DNA of 64,000 bases from Flavobacterium buctense (GTDB lineage: Bacteria > Bacteroidota > Bacteroidia > Flavobacteriales > Flavobacteriaceae): positions 1 through 64,000 of the forward strand of contig NZ_JACTAB010000005.1 in the NCBI RefSeq assembly GCF_014486695.1, in the 5' to 3' direction. The position numbers and the translations under genes are program-made. Within the stretch, counting starts at the first letter, position 1. Each line of letters starts with the position of its first letter. Positions 34,969-42,832 of this stretch are shown in pieces. Below the pieces are notes generated by a model. It worked only from the letters and a program-made list of their open reading frames with translations, searched no databases and had not been told where the DNA came from.

Positions 34969-35096
34969 TTGGCTAATAACCTCAAATAAATTTAAAACTA
35001 ATGATGTATGAATCTTTTTTGAAAAAGTAATCTTTACAATAGACAATAATAAGTAAAACCTTTCGTTTACTTTAAATACTTAAACTCAAAGTCAAT

Positions 35097-35957
35097 ATGA
35101 TTAAGTCTTTTTTAATTCTTCTCCTCTTACATGCTTTCCTCTTATTTTCTCAAAACCAAAGTCAATATCCCGATGTAATAATTGATTCCTACAACAGTAC
35201 GACTAAAACAAAAGATGTTTTTTATGGAGGCTCAAAAGTTCCCTCAAGAAAAACAGTTATCGCTTTAGATTCTCTTTTCTATAAAAATGATTGTTTTATA
35301 AGTTTACCACAAGGAAGTTTTGTAGTAGTAGGTTTCACTAATAACTATATCATTGATGCTCCTAATCAAAATGATATTTTTATTGAAGAGGTCGGCGGTG
35401 CTGGAGAATATGCAGATGTGTTTGTAAGTTCTGATAATGTGCAGTATACGCTTTTAGGAATCGCTGGTAATGGAAGTGTGAATGAATTTGATTTAGCAAC
35501 AATTGCCTATAAAAAACAAGTCAAATTCATTAAAATTATCGGGAAAGATAATAAAGGTTCCTCACCAGGATTTGATTTGGGAAGTGTCTATGGATTGCCC
35601 GGAGCCAATAAATATGAAGAGGTTGTAATTTTGGAAAGCGTACTATTCCAAACCAACAAATCCGTTTTATTAGAGCAGTCCTTTGCGTCATTAGATAAAT
35701 TAGCCCTTCAACTTCTGACCAATAAATCAATAAAAATAGAAATAAGAGGCCATACCGATAATGTAGGCAAAGAAGCCAAAAATAAGCTTCTTTCAGAACA
35801 GCGAGCCAAAGCAGTTTTAAATTACCTTGTTTCAAAAGGTATTGATGCCAATCGTTTTACCTATAATGGATTTGGGAGTTTACAACCTATCGCTTCTAAT
35901 GATACCGAAGAAGGACGTAATAAAAATAGGCGCGTTGAATTCTTAAAAACAGAATGA
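35097..35957 (+). CDS. OmpA-family outer membrane protein
   Basis: 286 residues. Signal peptide ending near LLFSQ, then a beta-rich domain of about 150 residues (VDIIDS-type strands, IEEVGGAGEYADVFVS) of unknown type, and a C-terminal OmpA domain (ESVLFQTNKSVLLEQS, IEIRGHTDNVGKEAKNKLLSEQRAKAV, GFGSLQPIASNDTEEGRNKNRRVEF) that binds peptidoglycan. The 3' side is followed by a displaced tail of a LytTR gene. Confidence 0.88.
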   Translation: MIKSFLILLLLHAFLLFSQNQSQYPDVIIDSYNSTTKTKDVFYGGSKVPSRKTVIALDSLFYKNDCFISLPQGSFVVVGFTNNYIIDAPNQNDIFIEEVGGAGEYADVFVSSDNVQYTLLGIAGNGSVNEFDLATIAYKKQVKFIKIIGKDNKGSSPGFDLGSVYGLPGANKYEEVVILESVLFQTNKSVLLEQSFASLDKLALQLLTNKSIKIEIRGHTDNVGKEAKNKLLSEQRAKAVLNYLVSKGIDANRFTYNGFGSLQPIASNDTEEGRNKNRRVEFLKTE

Positions 35958-35966
35958 AAGTGCTAC

Positions 35967-36035
35967 TTACCCCAACCACTCCTTAAAATCATTCACTCTT
36001 TCTCGCGTCACAACTGCTTTCCCAAAACTTTCCAT
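35967..36035 (-). pseudogene. Displaced 3' tail of a LytTR response regulator gene
   Basis: The minus-strand frame reads M-E-S-F-G-K-A-V-V-T then RERVNDFKEWLG and a stop. The last 12 residues are identical to the C-terminus of the LytTR gene at 36632-37387, and the preceding FGKAVVT fits a LytTR C-terminal strand. At the DNA level, 35968-36007 is identical over 40 bp to 36633-36672. No receiver or start context: this is a gene remnant left beside the parDE module. Confidence 0.8.
35968..36007. repeat. 40-bp direct repeat, left copy, flanking parDE
   Basis: Identical to 36633-36672 in the same orientation; the two copies bracket the toxin-antitoxin module. Confidence 0.9.
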
Positions 36036-36043
36036 TAAAAAAA

Positions 36044-36073
36044 TTGTTTAATTACCAAATTTTGGTAACTTTA
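36044..36073 (+). promoter_or_regulatory. parDE promoter with palindromic operator
   Basis: TTG at 36044-36046 and TAACTTTA at 36066-36073 (one mismatch to TAnnTTTG) are spaced 19 bp. A perfect palindrome TTACCAAA-T-TTTGGTAA at 36052-36068 lies between and overlaps them, where an autorepressing antitoxin would block polymerase. Confidence 0.6.
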
Positions 36074-36091
36074 CTTAAAAATGAGATTATC

Positions 36092-36340
36092 ATGGGAAAA
36101 AACACCTCAATATCATTAGGCACTCATTTCGAAAGTTTTATTGAAACAACGGTTTCTAAAGGCCGTTTCAGTAATGCAAGTGAAGTTGTGCGTGCCGGAC
36201 TTCGTCTTTTGGAAGAAGAAGAAAATCGCGTAATGGTTTTGCGCAATGCTATCCGTGAAGGAATTGATAGCGGTCGTGCTGTCGACTTTGATCCGAAAAA
36301 ACATTTAGAAACACTGAAGTCAACAAAAAAGAATGGCTAA
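36092..36340 (+). CDS. parD: ParD-like ribbon-helix-helix antitoxin
   Basis: 82 residues from ATG 36092; a longer frame from 36044 would include the operator and promoter. NTSISLGTHFESFIETTVSKGRFSNASEVVRAGLRLLEEEE is the ParD/CC2985 N-terminal DNA-binding pattern (beta strand, then helix-turn-helix with SNASEVVRAGLR). The acidic C-terminus should wrap the toxin. Its stop codon overlaps the parE start by 8 bp (ATG 36333, stop 36338-36340), the usual coupling. Likely represses its own promoter. Confidence 0.92.
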   Translation: MGKNTSISLGTHFESFIETTVSKGRFSNASEVVRAGLRLLEEEENRVMVLRNAIREGIDSGRAVDFDPKKHLETLKSTKKNG

Positions 36341-36626
36341 GTTTTACTTAACCAACAAAGCCGTTAAAGATTTAGGAGCTATTTGGCATTATACAGCAGA
36401 AACTTGGTCTGAAAACCAAGCCTCAATTTATTATAATTTACTTATTGATTCTTGCCAAGAATTAGCCAACAAACCCAATCAAGGTAAATCATACGAAGTC
36501 GTTGAAAAAAACATTTTAGGTTTTAAAACCGGAGAACACCTAATTTTTTACAGAATAATAGCTGTAAATGAAATCGAAATTGTTAGAATATTACACGGCA
36601 TGATGGATTTAAAAAAACACCTATAA
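36333..36626 (+). CDS. parE: ParE/RelE-family toxin
   Basis: 97 residues, typical length. Starts KFYLTNKAVKDLGAIWHYTAETWSENQA, the family's N-terminal strand-helix hairpin, and ends EIVRILHGMMDLKKHL, matching the ParE C-terminal VxRILHxxMD motif. ParE toxins poison DNA gyrase; RelE relatives cut mRNA, and with the ParD partner and this tail ParE is favoured. Stop is 5 bp from the stop of the convergent LytTR gene. Confidence 0.92.
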   Translation: MAKFYLTNKAVKDLGAIWHYTAETWSENQASIYYNLLIDSCQELANKPNQGKSYEVVEKNILGFKTGEHLIFYRIIAVNEIEIVRILHGMMDLKKHL

Positions 36627-36631
36627 AACGC

Positions 36632-37387
36632 CTACCCCAACCACTCCTTAAAATCATTCACTCTTTCTCGCGCTACGATTACCTCATCGTCTTTATATGT
36701 CGGCAAAATGACTTTAAGCCTTGAATTGCTGTGCAACTGAATCTCTTTAATGGTTTTCATCGGGATGATGAATTTGCGCGAAACACGGTAGAAGTCTTTT
36801 GGGTCAAGTTCGGTTTCGAGTTGTTCCAAAGTGTTATCCAATAAATAATCACGATTGTCTAAAGTGTGTAAATAAGTGCCTTTGTTTTCGCTGTAAAAAC
36901 ATTCGACTTCCTCAATATTAATCATCTTCAACTGCTGTCCCATTTTAATGGTGAAGCGCTTTTTGTAGGTTCTGTCTATTGGGTTGACCAACATTTTTTT
37001 GATCATTTCAAAATCCAATGAAAGATTCGGCGCTGCGATATTTCTCGCTTTGAATTTATTGACGGCCGTTTCCAAATCGTCTTCGTCAATTGGTTTCAAT
37101 AGGTAATCGATACTATTCAGTTTGAACGCCCGCAACGCATATTCGTCATAAGCCGTAGTAAAAATCACCGCACTTTTGATGTCAATATTTTCAAAGATTT
37201 CAAACGATAAACCATCGGACAATTGGATATCGAGAAAAATCAAATCGGGATGCGGATTCGAGTTGAACCAATGAATCGATTCTTCTACAGAATGTAAAAG
37301 TGTATTGATTTGCAAGCCTAGCTTTTCCACTTTGCGTTGGAGTAATCTGGCGGCGGGTTTTTCGTCTTCTATTATTATGATGTTCAT
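36632..37387 (-). CDS. LytTR-family response regulator
   Basis: 251 residues. Receiver domain with phospho-acceptor D53 (LIFLDIQLSDG) and acidic pocket IEDE, followed by a LytTR DNA-binding domain (about 145-251; IEEVECFYSENKGTYLHT, PKDFYRVSRKFIIPMKTI). Partner of the LytS-type kinase encoded upstream at 38430-39767, with three 2TM genes between them. The 3' end is duplicated across the parDE module. The gap to the next gene is filled by an octamer palindrome, so the regulator may be translated separately from the block. Confidence 0.93.
   Translation of the reverse strand: MNIIIIEDEKPAARLLQRKVEKLGLQINTLLHSVEESIHWFNSNPHPDLIFLDIQLSDGLSFEIFENIDIKSAVIFTTAYDEYALRAFKLNSIDYLLKPIDEDDLETAVNKFKARNIAAPNLSLDFEMIKKMLVNPIDRTYKKRFTIKMGQQLKMINIEEVECFYSENKGTYLHTLDNRDYLLDNTLEQLETELDPKDFYRVSRKFIIPMKTIKEIQLHSNSRLKVILPTYKDDEVIVARERVNDFKEWLG
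36633..36672. repeat. 40-bp direct repeat, right copy, within the LytTR gene 3' end
   Basis: Identical to 35968-36007; encodes the last 12 residues and the stop of the LytTR protein. Confidence 0.9.
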
Positions 37388-37395
37388 TTTTCTTA

Positions 37396-37472
37396 AGGTT
37401 CTGAGGATCTTAGGTACTAAGGTTCTGAGGTCTTTTTACTTAGAACCTTAGTACCTCAGCGCCTTAGCACCT
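37396..37472. repeat. AGGNNCTR octamer palindrome 1
   Basis: The left arm (37396-37430) has units AGGTTCTG, AGGATCTT, AGGTACTA, AGGTTCTG, AGG. The loop is T-rich, and the right arm (37439-37472) is CTTAGAAC, CTTAGTAC, CTCAGCGC, CTTAGCAC, CT. The inner 18 bp pair almost perfectly. It fills the gap between LytTR and the 2TM gene. Confidence 0.9.
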
Positions 37473-37475
37473 ATT

Positions 37476-37781
37476 TTATTCCCATTTATTATTTTTCTCC
37501 TTCTCCATCAACTCTTTAATCTTTTTATCTTCCCAATTTTTGCCCAAAATCATTGTAGGTACAAAAACTGAAAATCCGTGAGCCACTAAACCTATGCCCC
37601 AAAATAAAGGCGTGGTAAAGTTTTTCCAGTTTAAAAAACCTTCGGAAGAATTTTGAGTGTTTACGATTAACAGTATGATGTTAATCAACACATAAACCGC
37701 AGCATGCGAGTAAAAACCTTTAATTCGCTTCACTCTTTTGGCGGCTTCCTGGTATTTGATTTCGTCTAAATTTTCCATCAT
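37476..37781 (-). CDS. 2TM domain protein (third of three)
   Basis: 101 residues. Opens MMENLDEIKYQEAAKRVKRIKGFYSHAAVYVLINIILL, two transmembrane helices with a tight loop (PLFWGIGLVAHG), then NWEDKKIKELMEKE. This is the 2TM domain family, found in Bacteroidetes near LytTR systems. The start codon overlaps the preceding gene's stop (TAATG). Function unknown; likely a membrane component or sensor with the adjacent kinase. Confidence 0.88.
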   Translation of the reverse strand: MMENLDEIKYQEAAKRVKRIKGFYSHAAVYVLINIILLIVNTQNSSEGFLNWKNFTTPLFWGIGLVAHGFSVFVPTMILGKNWEDKKIKELMEKEKNNKWE

Positions 37782-38086
37782 TATTCAAATTTATTTCTTT
37801 TATTTTCTTTTTCCATGTATTCTCTTATCTTTTTTTCTTCCCAATTATAACCTAAAAATGATAATTTATCAAAAACATTCAATGCATGTATTATTACACC
37901 TATTCCCCAAAAAAAAGGAACATAAAATGCGTGCCAAATAGTTTCACCTTCATCAATTTTTTGAGTCTTTTTTACCACAATAAATAAACTAATTAACACA
38001 TATACAGCTAAGTGAGAATAAAATCCTTTAATTTTTTGTACTCTCTTTACTGCTTCTTGGTATTTTATTTCGTCTAAATTTTCCAT
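37781..38086 (-). CDS. 2TM domain protein (second of three)
   Basis: 101 residues, strongly similar to the next gene: MENLDEIKYQEAVKRVQKIKGFYSHLAVYVLISLFI, FWGIGVIIHALNVF, then NWEEKKIREYMEKEN. Two hydrophobic helices and charged ends. Recent tandem duplication is suggested by the shared N-termini. Two bases from the upstream 2TM gene. Confidence 0.88.
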   Translation of the reverse strand: MENLDEIKYQEAVKRVQKIKGFYSHLAVYVLISLFIVVKKTQKIDEGETIWHAFYVPFFWGIGVIIHALNVFDKLSFLGYNWEEKKIREYMEKENKRNKFE

Positions 38087-38088
38087 AA

Positions 38089-38388
38089 CTATTCGTATTT
38101 AGATTTATTATTTTCTTCTTCCATGTATTCTCTGATCTTTTTTTCTTCCCATTCTTGGTTAAAGAATGGCATCCAATTGAACACTTTCATCGCGTGGAAA
38201 AACAATCCAATTCCCCAACCCATCATCGACCAAAGAAACCAAAGATATTGCGGTGTGTATTTTAAATTAATAAAGATTAAAATGGCCATTACTAAGATAT
38301 AAGAAGCCAAGTGACTATAAAATCCTTTGATTTGTTCTACTTGTTTTTTGGCACGCTGGTATTTTTCGTAGTCGTTATTTGTTTCCAT
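38089..38388 (-). CDS. 2TM domain protein (first of three)
   Basis: 99 residues from ATG 38388 (METNNDYEKYQRAKKQVEQ). An upstream frame to 38439 would add a stretch overlapping the kinase gene end and an octamer array, so it is less likely. Contains IKGFYSHLASYILVMAILIFINL, SMMGWGIGLFFHAMKVF and EWEEKKIREYMEEEN. More divergent from the other two copies, and closest in sequence to the 2TM tail of the kinase. Confidence 0.85.
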   Translation of the reverse strand: METNNDYEKYQRAKKQVEQIKGFYSHLASYILVMAILIFINLKYTPQYLWFLWSMMGWGIGLFFHAMKVFNWMPFFNQEWEEKKIREYMEEENNKSKYE

Positions 38389-38401
38389 GTTTTTTTTTAG
38401 T

Positions 38402-38421
38402 TGCTGAGTGACTGAGTTGCT
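38402..38421. repeat. Short CTGAGTNN array
   Basis: TGCTGAGTGACTGAGTTGCT contains two CTGAGT units 8 bp apart; no inverted partner nearby. Lies in the gap before the first 2TM start codon. Confidence 0.55.
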
Positions 38422-38429
38422 ACTTCTAA

Positions 38430-39767
38430 TCAACTCCATTTGTTGCTTTGACTATTTTCTTTATTCAAAATCTCTTGAATTTTCTTTTCTTCCCATGATT
38501 TTCCGTAACCGAAAGTTTCTAGGGCATGGAATGTCAATCCCATTCCCCAACCTAACATTGGGAACCAAAACCATTGAAATCCTCCGCTTTTTAAGTTGAT
38601 AAAGATTAAAAACGGAATCACGCAACAGTATGAAATTAAGTTGCCGTAAAATCCTTTGAGTTTTTCTACTCGTTCTTTGGCTTTCATGTAAGCCATGTTT
38701 TCATTATAAATATTTTTTGTTTCCATGATGACAATTTGTTTGGTTAAAATCGGAATTTTTACTTTGAAAGCGGTTTCGGTTTGGTCTACCAAAACTTTTC
38801 GGGCCGAAATCAAAGCATAACGATTGACGATGTTCTGCAGTCCAACGCCTTTTCGGTCTTGCAAGACTTCTTTTTTCTGTAAATTATTCTCAACGATTAA
38901 GTAATTATTTTCAATATAAATTTTAATGTGCAATGGTTTTTGCTCGCTAGCCACATTGTGCTTAATGGTGTTTTCCAATAAAAGTTGTAACGATAGCGGT
39001 ACCACTTTAGCATTCGGATTCTCAAATTCACTTGGCAATTCGTAACTGATGCTGTTTTCAAAACGCATTTTGAGCAAATTCATATACGTTTTGGCGAAAG
39101 CCAATTCCTCTTCTACCGAAACCAGTTCTTTGTCTTTTTGTTCCAATACATAACGGTAGATTTTAGACAAAGAAGTCGTAAACTTTTGTGCATTATCGGG
39201 GTTTTCTTCTATCAATGAACTCAGTACATTCAAGCTATTGAACAAGAAATGTGGGTCGATTTGGTTTTTTAAACTTTCAAACTGTGCCGATGCAGTGCCG
39301 GCGATAACCTTTTGTTCTTTGACTTTGTTTTCGGCGTAAGCTTTGTAAAAATAAAACGCATGAAAAGCCAGTGTAACAAAGAAGGTAATGATAATGGATA
39401 CCAAATAATTCGAAAGCTGTTCCTTACTTAAAAAATCCGTCAATGAAACACCTTCGACAATCACATCTTCAAAAACTCTCAATAAAAAAATTACCGCAAT
39501 TGAAACTAAAAAAGAAAATGTAAAGCCAAGAAATATTCTTTTTGGGGTAAACCTATCAGCCTTAAAAACTTGATCCAAATAGATAAAAATGGCAGCATTA
39601 GCAAAGTACAACGAGAAACCATAAAGCATGGTGTATCCAAAGTTGACCAACAAAGCATGATTAAACTCAACTTTATTTCCAACAATCAGCCTAATCAATA
39701 ACAACACAAAAAAAATAGTGATGGAAATGATTATCGCTCTTGGGATTTCTTTGATTAATTGTTTCAT
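38430..39767 (-). CDS. LytS-type sensor histidine kinase fused to a 2TM domain
   Basis: 445 residues. Membrane helices occupy residues about 10-145. The His_kinase domain follows with NQIDPHFLFNSLN (phospho-acceptor H173), LLLENTIKHN as the ATP-binding N box, and GVGLQNIVNRY as the G box. The chain continues without stop from about residue 348 (METKN...) into KERVEKLKGFYGNLISYC, GWGMGLTFHALETF and WEEKKIQEILNKE, a complete 2TM domain. M348 looks like the start of a formerly separate 2TM gene, so this is a fusion. Cognate regulator is LytTR at 36632. Confidence 0.88.
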   Translation of the reverse strand: MKQLIKEIPRAIIISITIFFVLLLIRLIVGNKVEFNHALLVNFGYTMLYGFSLYFANAAIFIYLDQVFKADRFTPKRIFLGFTFSFLVSIAVIFLLRVFEDVIVEGVSLTDFLSKEQLSNYLVSIIITFFVTLAFHAFYFYKAYAENKVKEQKVIAGTASAQFESLKNQIDPHFLFNSLNVLSSLIEENPDNAQKFTTSLSKIYRYVLEQKDKELVSVEEELAFAKTYMNLLKMRFENSISYELPSEFENPNAKVVPLSLQLLLENTIKHNVASEQKPLHIKIYIENNYLIVENNLQKKEVLQDRKGVGLQNIVNRYALISARKVLVDQTETAFKVKIPILTKQIVIMETKNIYNENMAYMKAKERVEKLKGFYGNLISYCCVIPFLIFINLKSGGFQWFWFPMLGWGMGLTFHALETFGYGKSWEEKKIQEILNKENSQSNKWS

Positions 39768-39781
39768 TACTTACTTTTTTT

Positions 39782-39856
39782 AGGTTCTGAGGTTCTGAGG
39801 CACTAAGGTACTGAGGTTTTTACTTAGAACCTAAGAGCCTCAGCACCTTAGTACCT
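39782..39856. repeat. AGGNNCTR octamer palindrome 2
   Basis: Left units AGGTTCTG, AGGTTCTG, AGGCACTA, AGGTACTG, AGG (39782-39816); loop TTTTTA; right units CTTAGAAC, CTAAGAGC, CTCAGCAC, CTTAGTAC, CT (39823-39856). Fills the gap between the kinase and the upstream gene. Confidence 0.9.
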
Positions 39857-39862
39857 TTTTAT

Positions 39863-40483
39863 TTATTTACAATTCTTCAAGGATTGTTGTGCTCTTTCTA
39901 AACCCCAATTTGGGTGAAAAGGAGTTTCCGGTTTGAATCTTTCAAACAGTGGAATTGAACTTGCGATTTCCTCGCATAATTTTTTCACATCGGCTCCGGT
40001 CCATTGTGCGCCACCCATTTCGAAATCGGCTTTGCTAAAAACTACTCTCGGATTTTCGGGTGCAATGATTCTGGCTTTAGTGTATAATTCCATTACTTTG
40101 GGAGAATATTTCATGCCGTTGACCATCGGATCTTGAACAATCATTGCGGTGTAAATCATCGCTTGCATTACCATTAATTCCGGGTTGTTAGGGCTAATCA
40201 TTGTGGCTGCATCTTGTGCGTTTTGTGCTTTTTCCAACAACGCTGCAACTTTTGCTTTGTTAGCCGGTTTAAAAGCTTCTGTGGTGTTGATTAAAGCTAC
40301 GTAATAATTTGGTAACCAATTTGTTTTCTCTGCAGCTGAGATGCGTTCCATTAAATCAGAAGCTTCCTGTGCTTTGCCTTCTCCCCAAAGTCCGAGAGAT
40401 CTTCCCATGCCTTGTTCAAATTGTGTTTGTGCTGATAATAACGAACAAACGAATAATGCGATAGTGGTGATAATTTTTGTCAT
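39863..40483 (-). CDS. Secreted helical-repeat (TPR-like) protein
   Basis: 206 residues with a signal peptide ending SLLSAQ. Helical segments such as ASDLMERISAAEKTNWLPNYYVALI, KVAALLEKAQNAQDAATMI and SPKVMELYTKARIIAPENPRVVFSKA have the spacing of tetratricopeptide repeats, although no exact TPR consensus is complete. Periplasmic. It lies between a TonB-dependent receptor and the LytS kinase, each gap holding an octamer palindrome. Function unknown. Confidence 0.75.
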   Translation of the reverse strand: MTKIITTIALFVCSLLSAQTQFEQGMGRSLGLWGEGKAQEASDLMERISAAEKTNWLPNYYVALINTTEAFKPANKAKVAALLEKAQNAQDAATMISPNNPELMVMQAMIYTAMIVQDPMVNGMKYSPKVMELYTKARIIAPENPRVVFSKADFEMGGAQWTGADVKKLCEEIASSIPLFERFKPETPFHPNWGLERAQQSLKNCK

Positions 40484-40609
40484 GTCTTTTAATTTATTTG
40501 ATGATTAAAACTCTTGTTATTTTATAGTCCAAAAGTATCTCGGTTTTTGTTGTTGTAAAACTTATAGTTACTGAACTGTTGATTTTTGGGGATGAATTGT
40601 TTTTCTTGA

Positions 40610-40677
40610 AGGTTCTGAGGTTCTGAGGAGCTAAGGTTCTAAGGCTTTTCCCTTAGTACCTCAGCGCCTTAGCGCCT
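40610..40677. repeat. AGGNNCTR octamer palindrome 3
   Basis: Left units AGGTTCTG, AGGTTCTG, AGGAGCTA, AGGTTCTA, AGG (40610-40644); loop CTTTTC; right CCTTAGTAC, CTCAGCGC, CTTAGCGC, CT, ending 1 nt before the receptor's stop codon. Confidence 0.9.
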
Positions 40678-40678
40678 C

Positions 40679-42832
40679 TTAAAGATTATCCAACTGATTC
40701 TCCTTCTTATTCTCACTAATCGTCCAAAAGAAGCCTACAAAGAAAAACTGGTCAGCCGTTGGTCTGATGGTTCTTCTGTTGTAAACGCCATCGGTATTTG
40801 GTGAGTTTGCATATTCGTAACCAAAAACGTTGGCAGTTCCTAAAACATTCGATACTGAAAAGTACAAAATCTTTTGTTGTGTCATTAAATAAGCCCAGCC
40901 TAAACTCAAATTATTGTAGCCTTTGGTTCTGCCATTCATAAATTGTGTCTCATTCGGATTGTTGAATGGTCTTCCAGTGGAAAACGAATTGGTTATACTG
41001 ACTTGAGATTTTAGTTTGTTAATCCACCATTTGCTTACCACACTTAAACTGTGGTTGGCCACAAAACTTGGGGTTACTTCGGCAGTAAAGTTTTTATAAT
41101 TTCTTTGGGTATCGATGTAAGAATACGAAATCCAATATTCAACATTTTTGATGGTTTTATTGTCTCTCCAAAACACATCCAAACCTCTGGCATATCCTGT
41201 TCCTGAATTATTGAAATCGGAATTAAACTGAGTAGCTTCTGTATCATATTTGACCAAATCGGAATAGTCTTTAAAATAAACCTCAGCACGGAATGTTCTT
41301 CGGTCTTTACTGTATTGGTAATTCAAAATATAATGTTGTGCTTTTTCGCTATCCAAATAATCGGCATATTTCAAATAATCTTGTCTTGGTGCTTGGGTAA
41401 AGCTTCCGTAAGCAAAAGAAAACTGACCGTTTTTGGAAATTTTATAAGCCAATGATGCTCTAGGAGCAATTACGGTTTCCTGTAACAAATCGTTATTGGA
41501 TATCCTTGCGCCTAATTTTACGGCAAACTTTTTAGAGAAGAAAATATCCGCTTCGGTAAAGAATGCTGCAATGTTGGCATCGTAACCGCTGTTGAAAGTG
41601 TTACCTTCATACGCTTTGAATTCTTCGTCGAATTTTGTGATGAAATAATCGCCACCAAAAGACAATTTAACTCTATCAGAGAATGATTTTTTTAGTTTTA
41701 ATTTCAAATGAGACGAATGTTCTGAGTTGGCTACATTATCTGAATCAATCCCGATTTTATTTTGGCTGTAACCATAACTTAAACCGGTAAACAATTGCCA
41801 TTGCGAACCAAAATTACCTTTGTAGGACGAATTCAGATAAAAATTATTATTGTCCAAATCTACTCTGATTTTATCCGGATTGTTGATGGATTCACTGTTG
41901 ATATCGAATTGAGAAGCATCAAACGCCGCATATAATTTAAACAACCCATTAGTAAAACTGTGTCGGTATACCGATTCACCCGAAAGCGATTGAAAAGGTT
42001 TGTTCCAATCGGCACGTTGCGGAAACACTTTTTGGTACGGAGCCAAATTAATATAAGCTGAATTGAAACTTAAGGAGTTGTTGCCCCATTTTTGGGTATT
42101 GGCTAAACCTAAACCCACAGTCATCAAAGAAATATCGGTTTTCTCTTCAACGGCTTCGTCTTGGGTGTTTAATAGTAAGACACTCGACAACGCTTCGCCA
42201 TATTCGGCAGAATAACCACCGGTAGAAAACGACATTCCGCTGAACAAGAACGGTGAAAATCTACCACGAGTTGGTACATTCGCTGTCGTCGCACCATAAG
42301 GTTGTGCTACTCTTATACCATCTACAAAAGTTTGGGTTTCATCAGCTTCGCCACCGCGAACGAATAATCTTCCGTCTTCGCCAACGGTTTGTGTTCCGGG
42401 TAAGGTTTGCAATGCTGAAACGATATCACCCATCGCACCGGCTGTAGTCACTATGTCTAAGGGTTTTAAAACTGAAACTCTGGCTTTATCGCCTGCGTCA
42501 AAAGTTCCGGCTGTTACAATCACAGCATCAAGTGTGTTGACACTTTCTTTAAGCTTGAAGGATTTGTCTTGGCAAGTGGCAACATCAATTGGAGCCTTTA
42601 AAGTTTCATACGTCAAAAAACTAATCACTAAAATCTGATTGCCTTTGGCTGTTGTAGTGAATTTAAAATTTCCGTTCTCATCAGACGAAGTGCCATCATA
42701 AGTGCCATCGATGAAAATATTCGCCCCGACTATAGGTTTGCTTTTTTCATCAAGCACAGTACCTGAAACAATTTGTTGGGCGTTACCGGTTAAAACAACT
42801 AAAAAAAACAGAAAGGTGTAAATGGTCTTCAT
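40679..42832 (-). CDS. TonB-dependent outer membrane receptor
   Basis: 717 residues from ATG 42832; an upstream start at 42865 would add 11 residues before the signal peptide MKTIYTFLFFLVVLTGNA. Begins with a carboxypeptidase-regulatory-like domain (VSGTVLDEKSKPIVGANIFI), then a plug domain (GDIVSALQTLPGTQTVGEDGRLFVRGG) and a beta-barrel to the C-terminus. No SusD partner is adjacent, so it is not a SusCD pair. The substrate is unknown. Confidence 0.9.
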   Translation of the reverse strand: MKTIYTFLFFLVVLTGNAQQIVSGTVLDEKSKPIVGANIFIDGTYDGTSSDENGNFKFTTTAKGNQILVISFLTYETLKAPIDVATCQDKSFKLKESVNTLDAVIVTAGTFDAGDKARVSVLKPLDIVTTAGAMGDIVSALQTLPGTQTVGEDGRLFVRGGEADETQTFVDGIRVAQPYGATTANVPTRGRFSPFLFSGMSFSTGGYSAEYGEALSSVLLLNTQDEAVEEKTDISLMTVGLGLANTQKWGNNSLSFNSAYINLAPYQKVFPQRADWNKPFQSLSGESVYRHSFTNGLFKLYAAFDASQFDINSESINNPDKIRVDLDNNNFYLNSSYKGNFGSQWQLFTGLSYGYSQNKIGIDSDNVANSEHSSHLKLKLKKSFSDRVKLSFGGDYFITKFDEEFKAYEGNTFNSGYDANIAAFFTEADIFFSKKFAVKLGARISNNDLLQETVIAPRASLAYKISKNGQFSFAYGSFTQAPRQDYLKYADYLDSEKAQHYILNYQYSKDRRTFRAEVYFKDYSDLVKYDTEATQFNSDFNNSGTGYARGLDVFWRDNKTIKNVEYWISYSYIDTQRNYKNFTAEVTPSFVANHSLSVVSKWWINKLKSQVSITNSFSTGRPFNNPNETQFMNGRTKGYNNLSLGWAYLMTQQKILYFSVSNVLGTANVFGYEYANSPNTDGVYNRRTIRPTADQFFFVGFFWTISENKKENQLDNL

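Noticed and set aside
34730..35011. Two overlapping open frames (plus 34730-35011, minus 34740-34985) in the 21-bp repeat
   Set aside because: Both start at TTG, have no ribosome-binding or promoter context, and are open only because a 21-bp period preserves the frame on either strand.
38089..38439. Longer 2TM start at 38439
   Set aside because: The added 17 residues come from the kinase gene end and an octamer array; METNNDYEK matches the other 2TM N-termini.
37396..40677. Octamer arrays as CRISPR
   Set aside because: Units are 8 bp with no unique spacers and are arranged as inverted arms; no cas genes.
37396..40677. Octamer palindromes as ordinary terminators
   Set aside because: The surrounding genes run on the minus strand and no T tract follows the stem in that direction; the T-rich part is in the loop.
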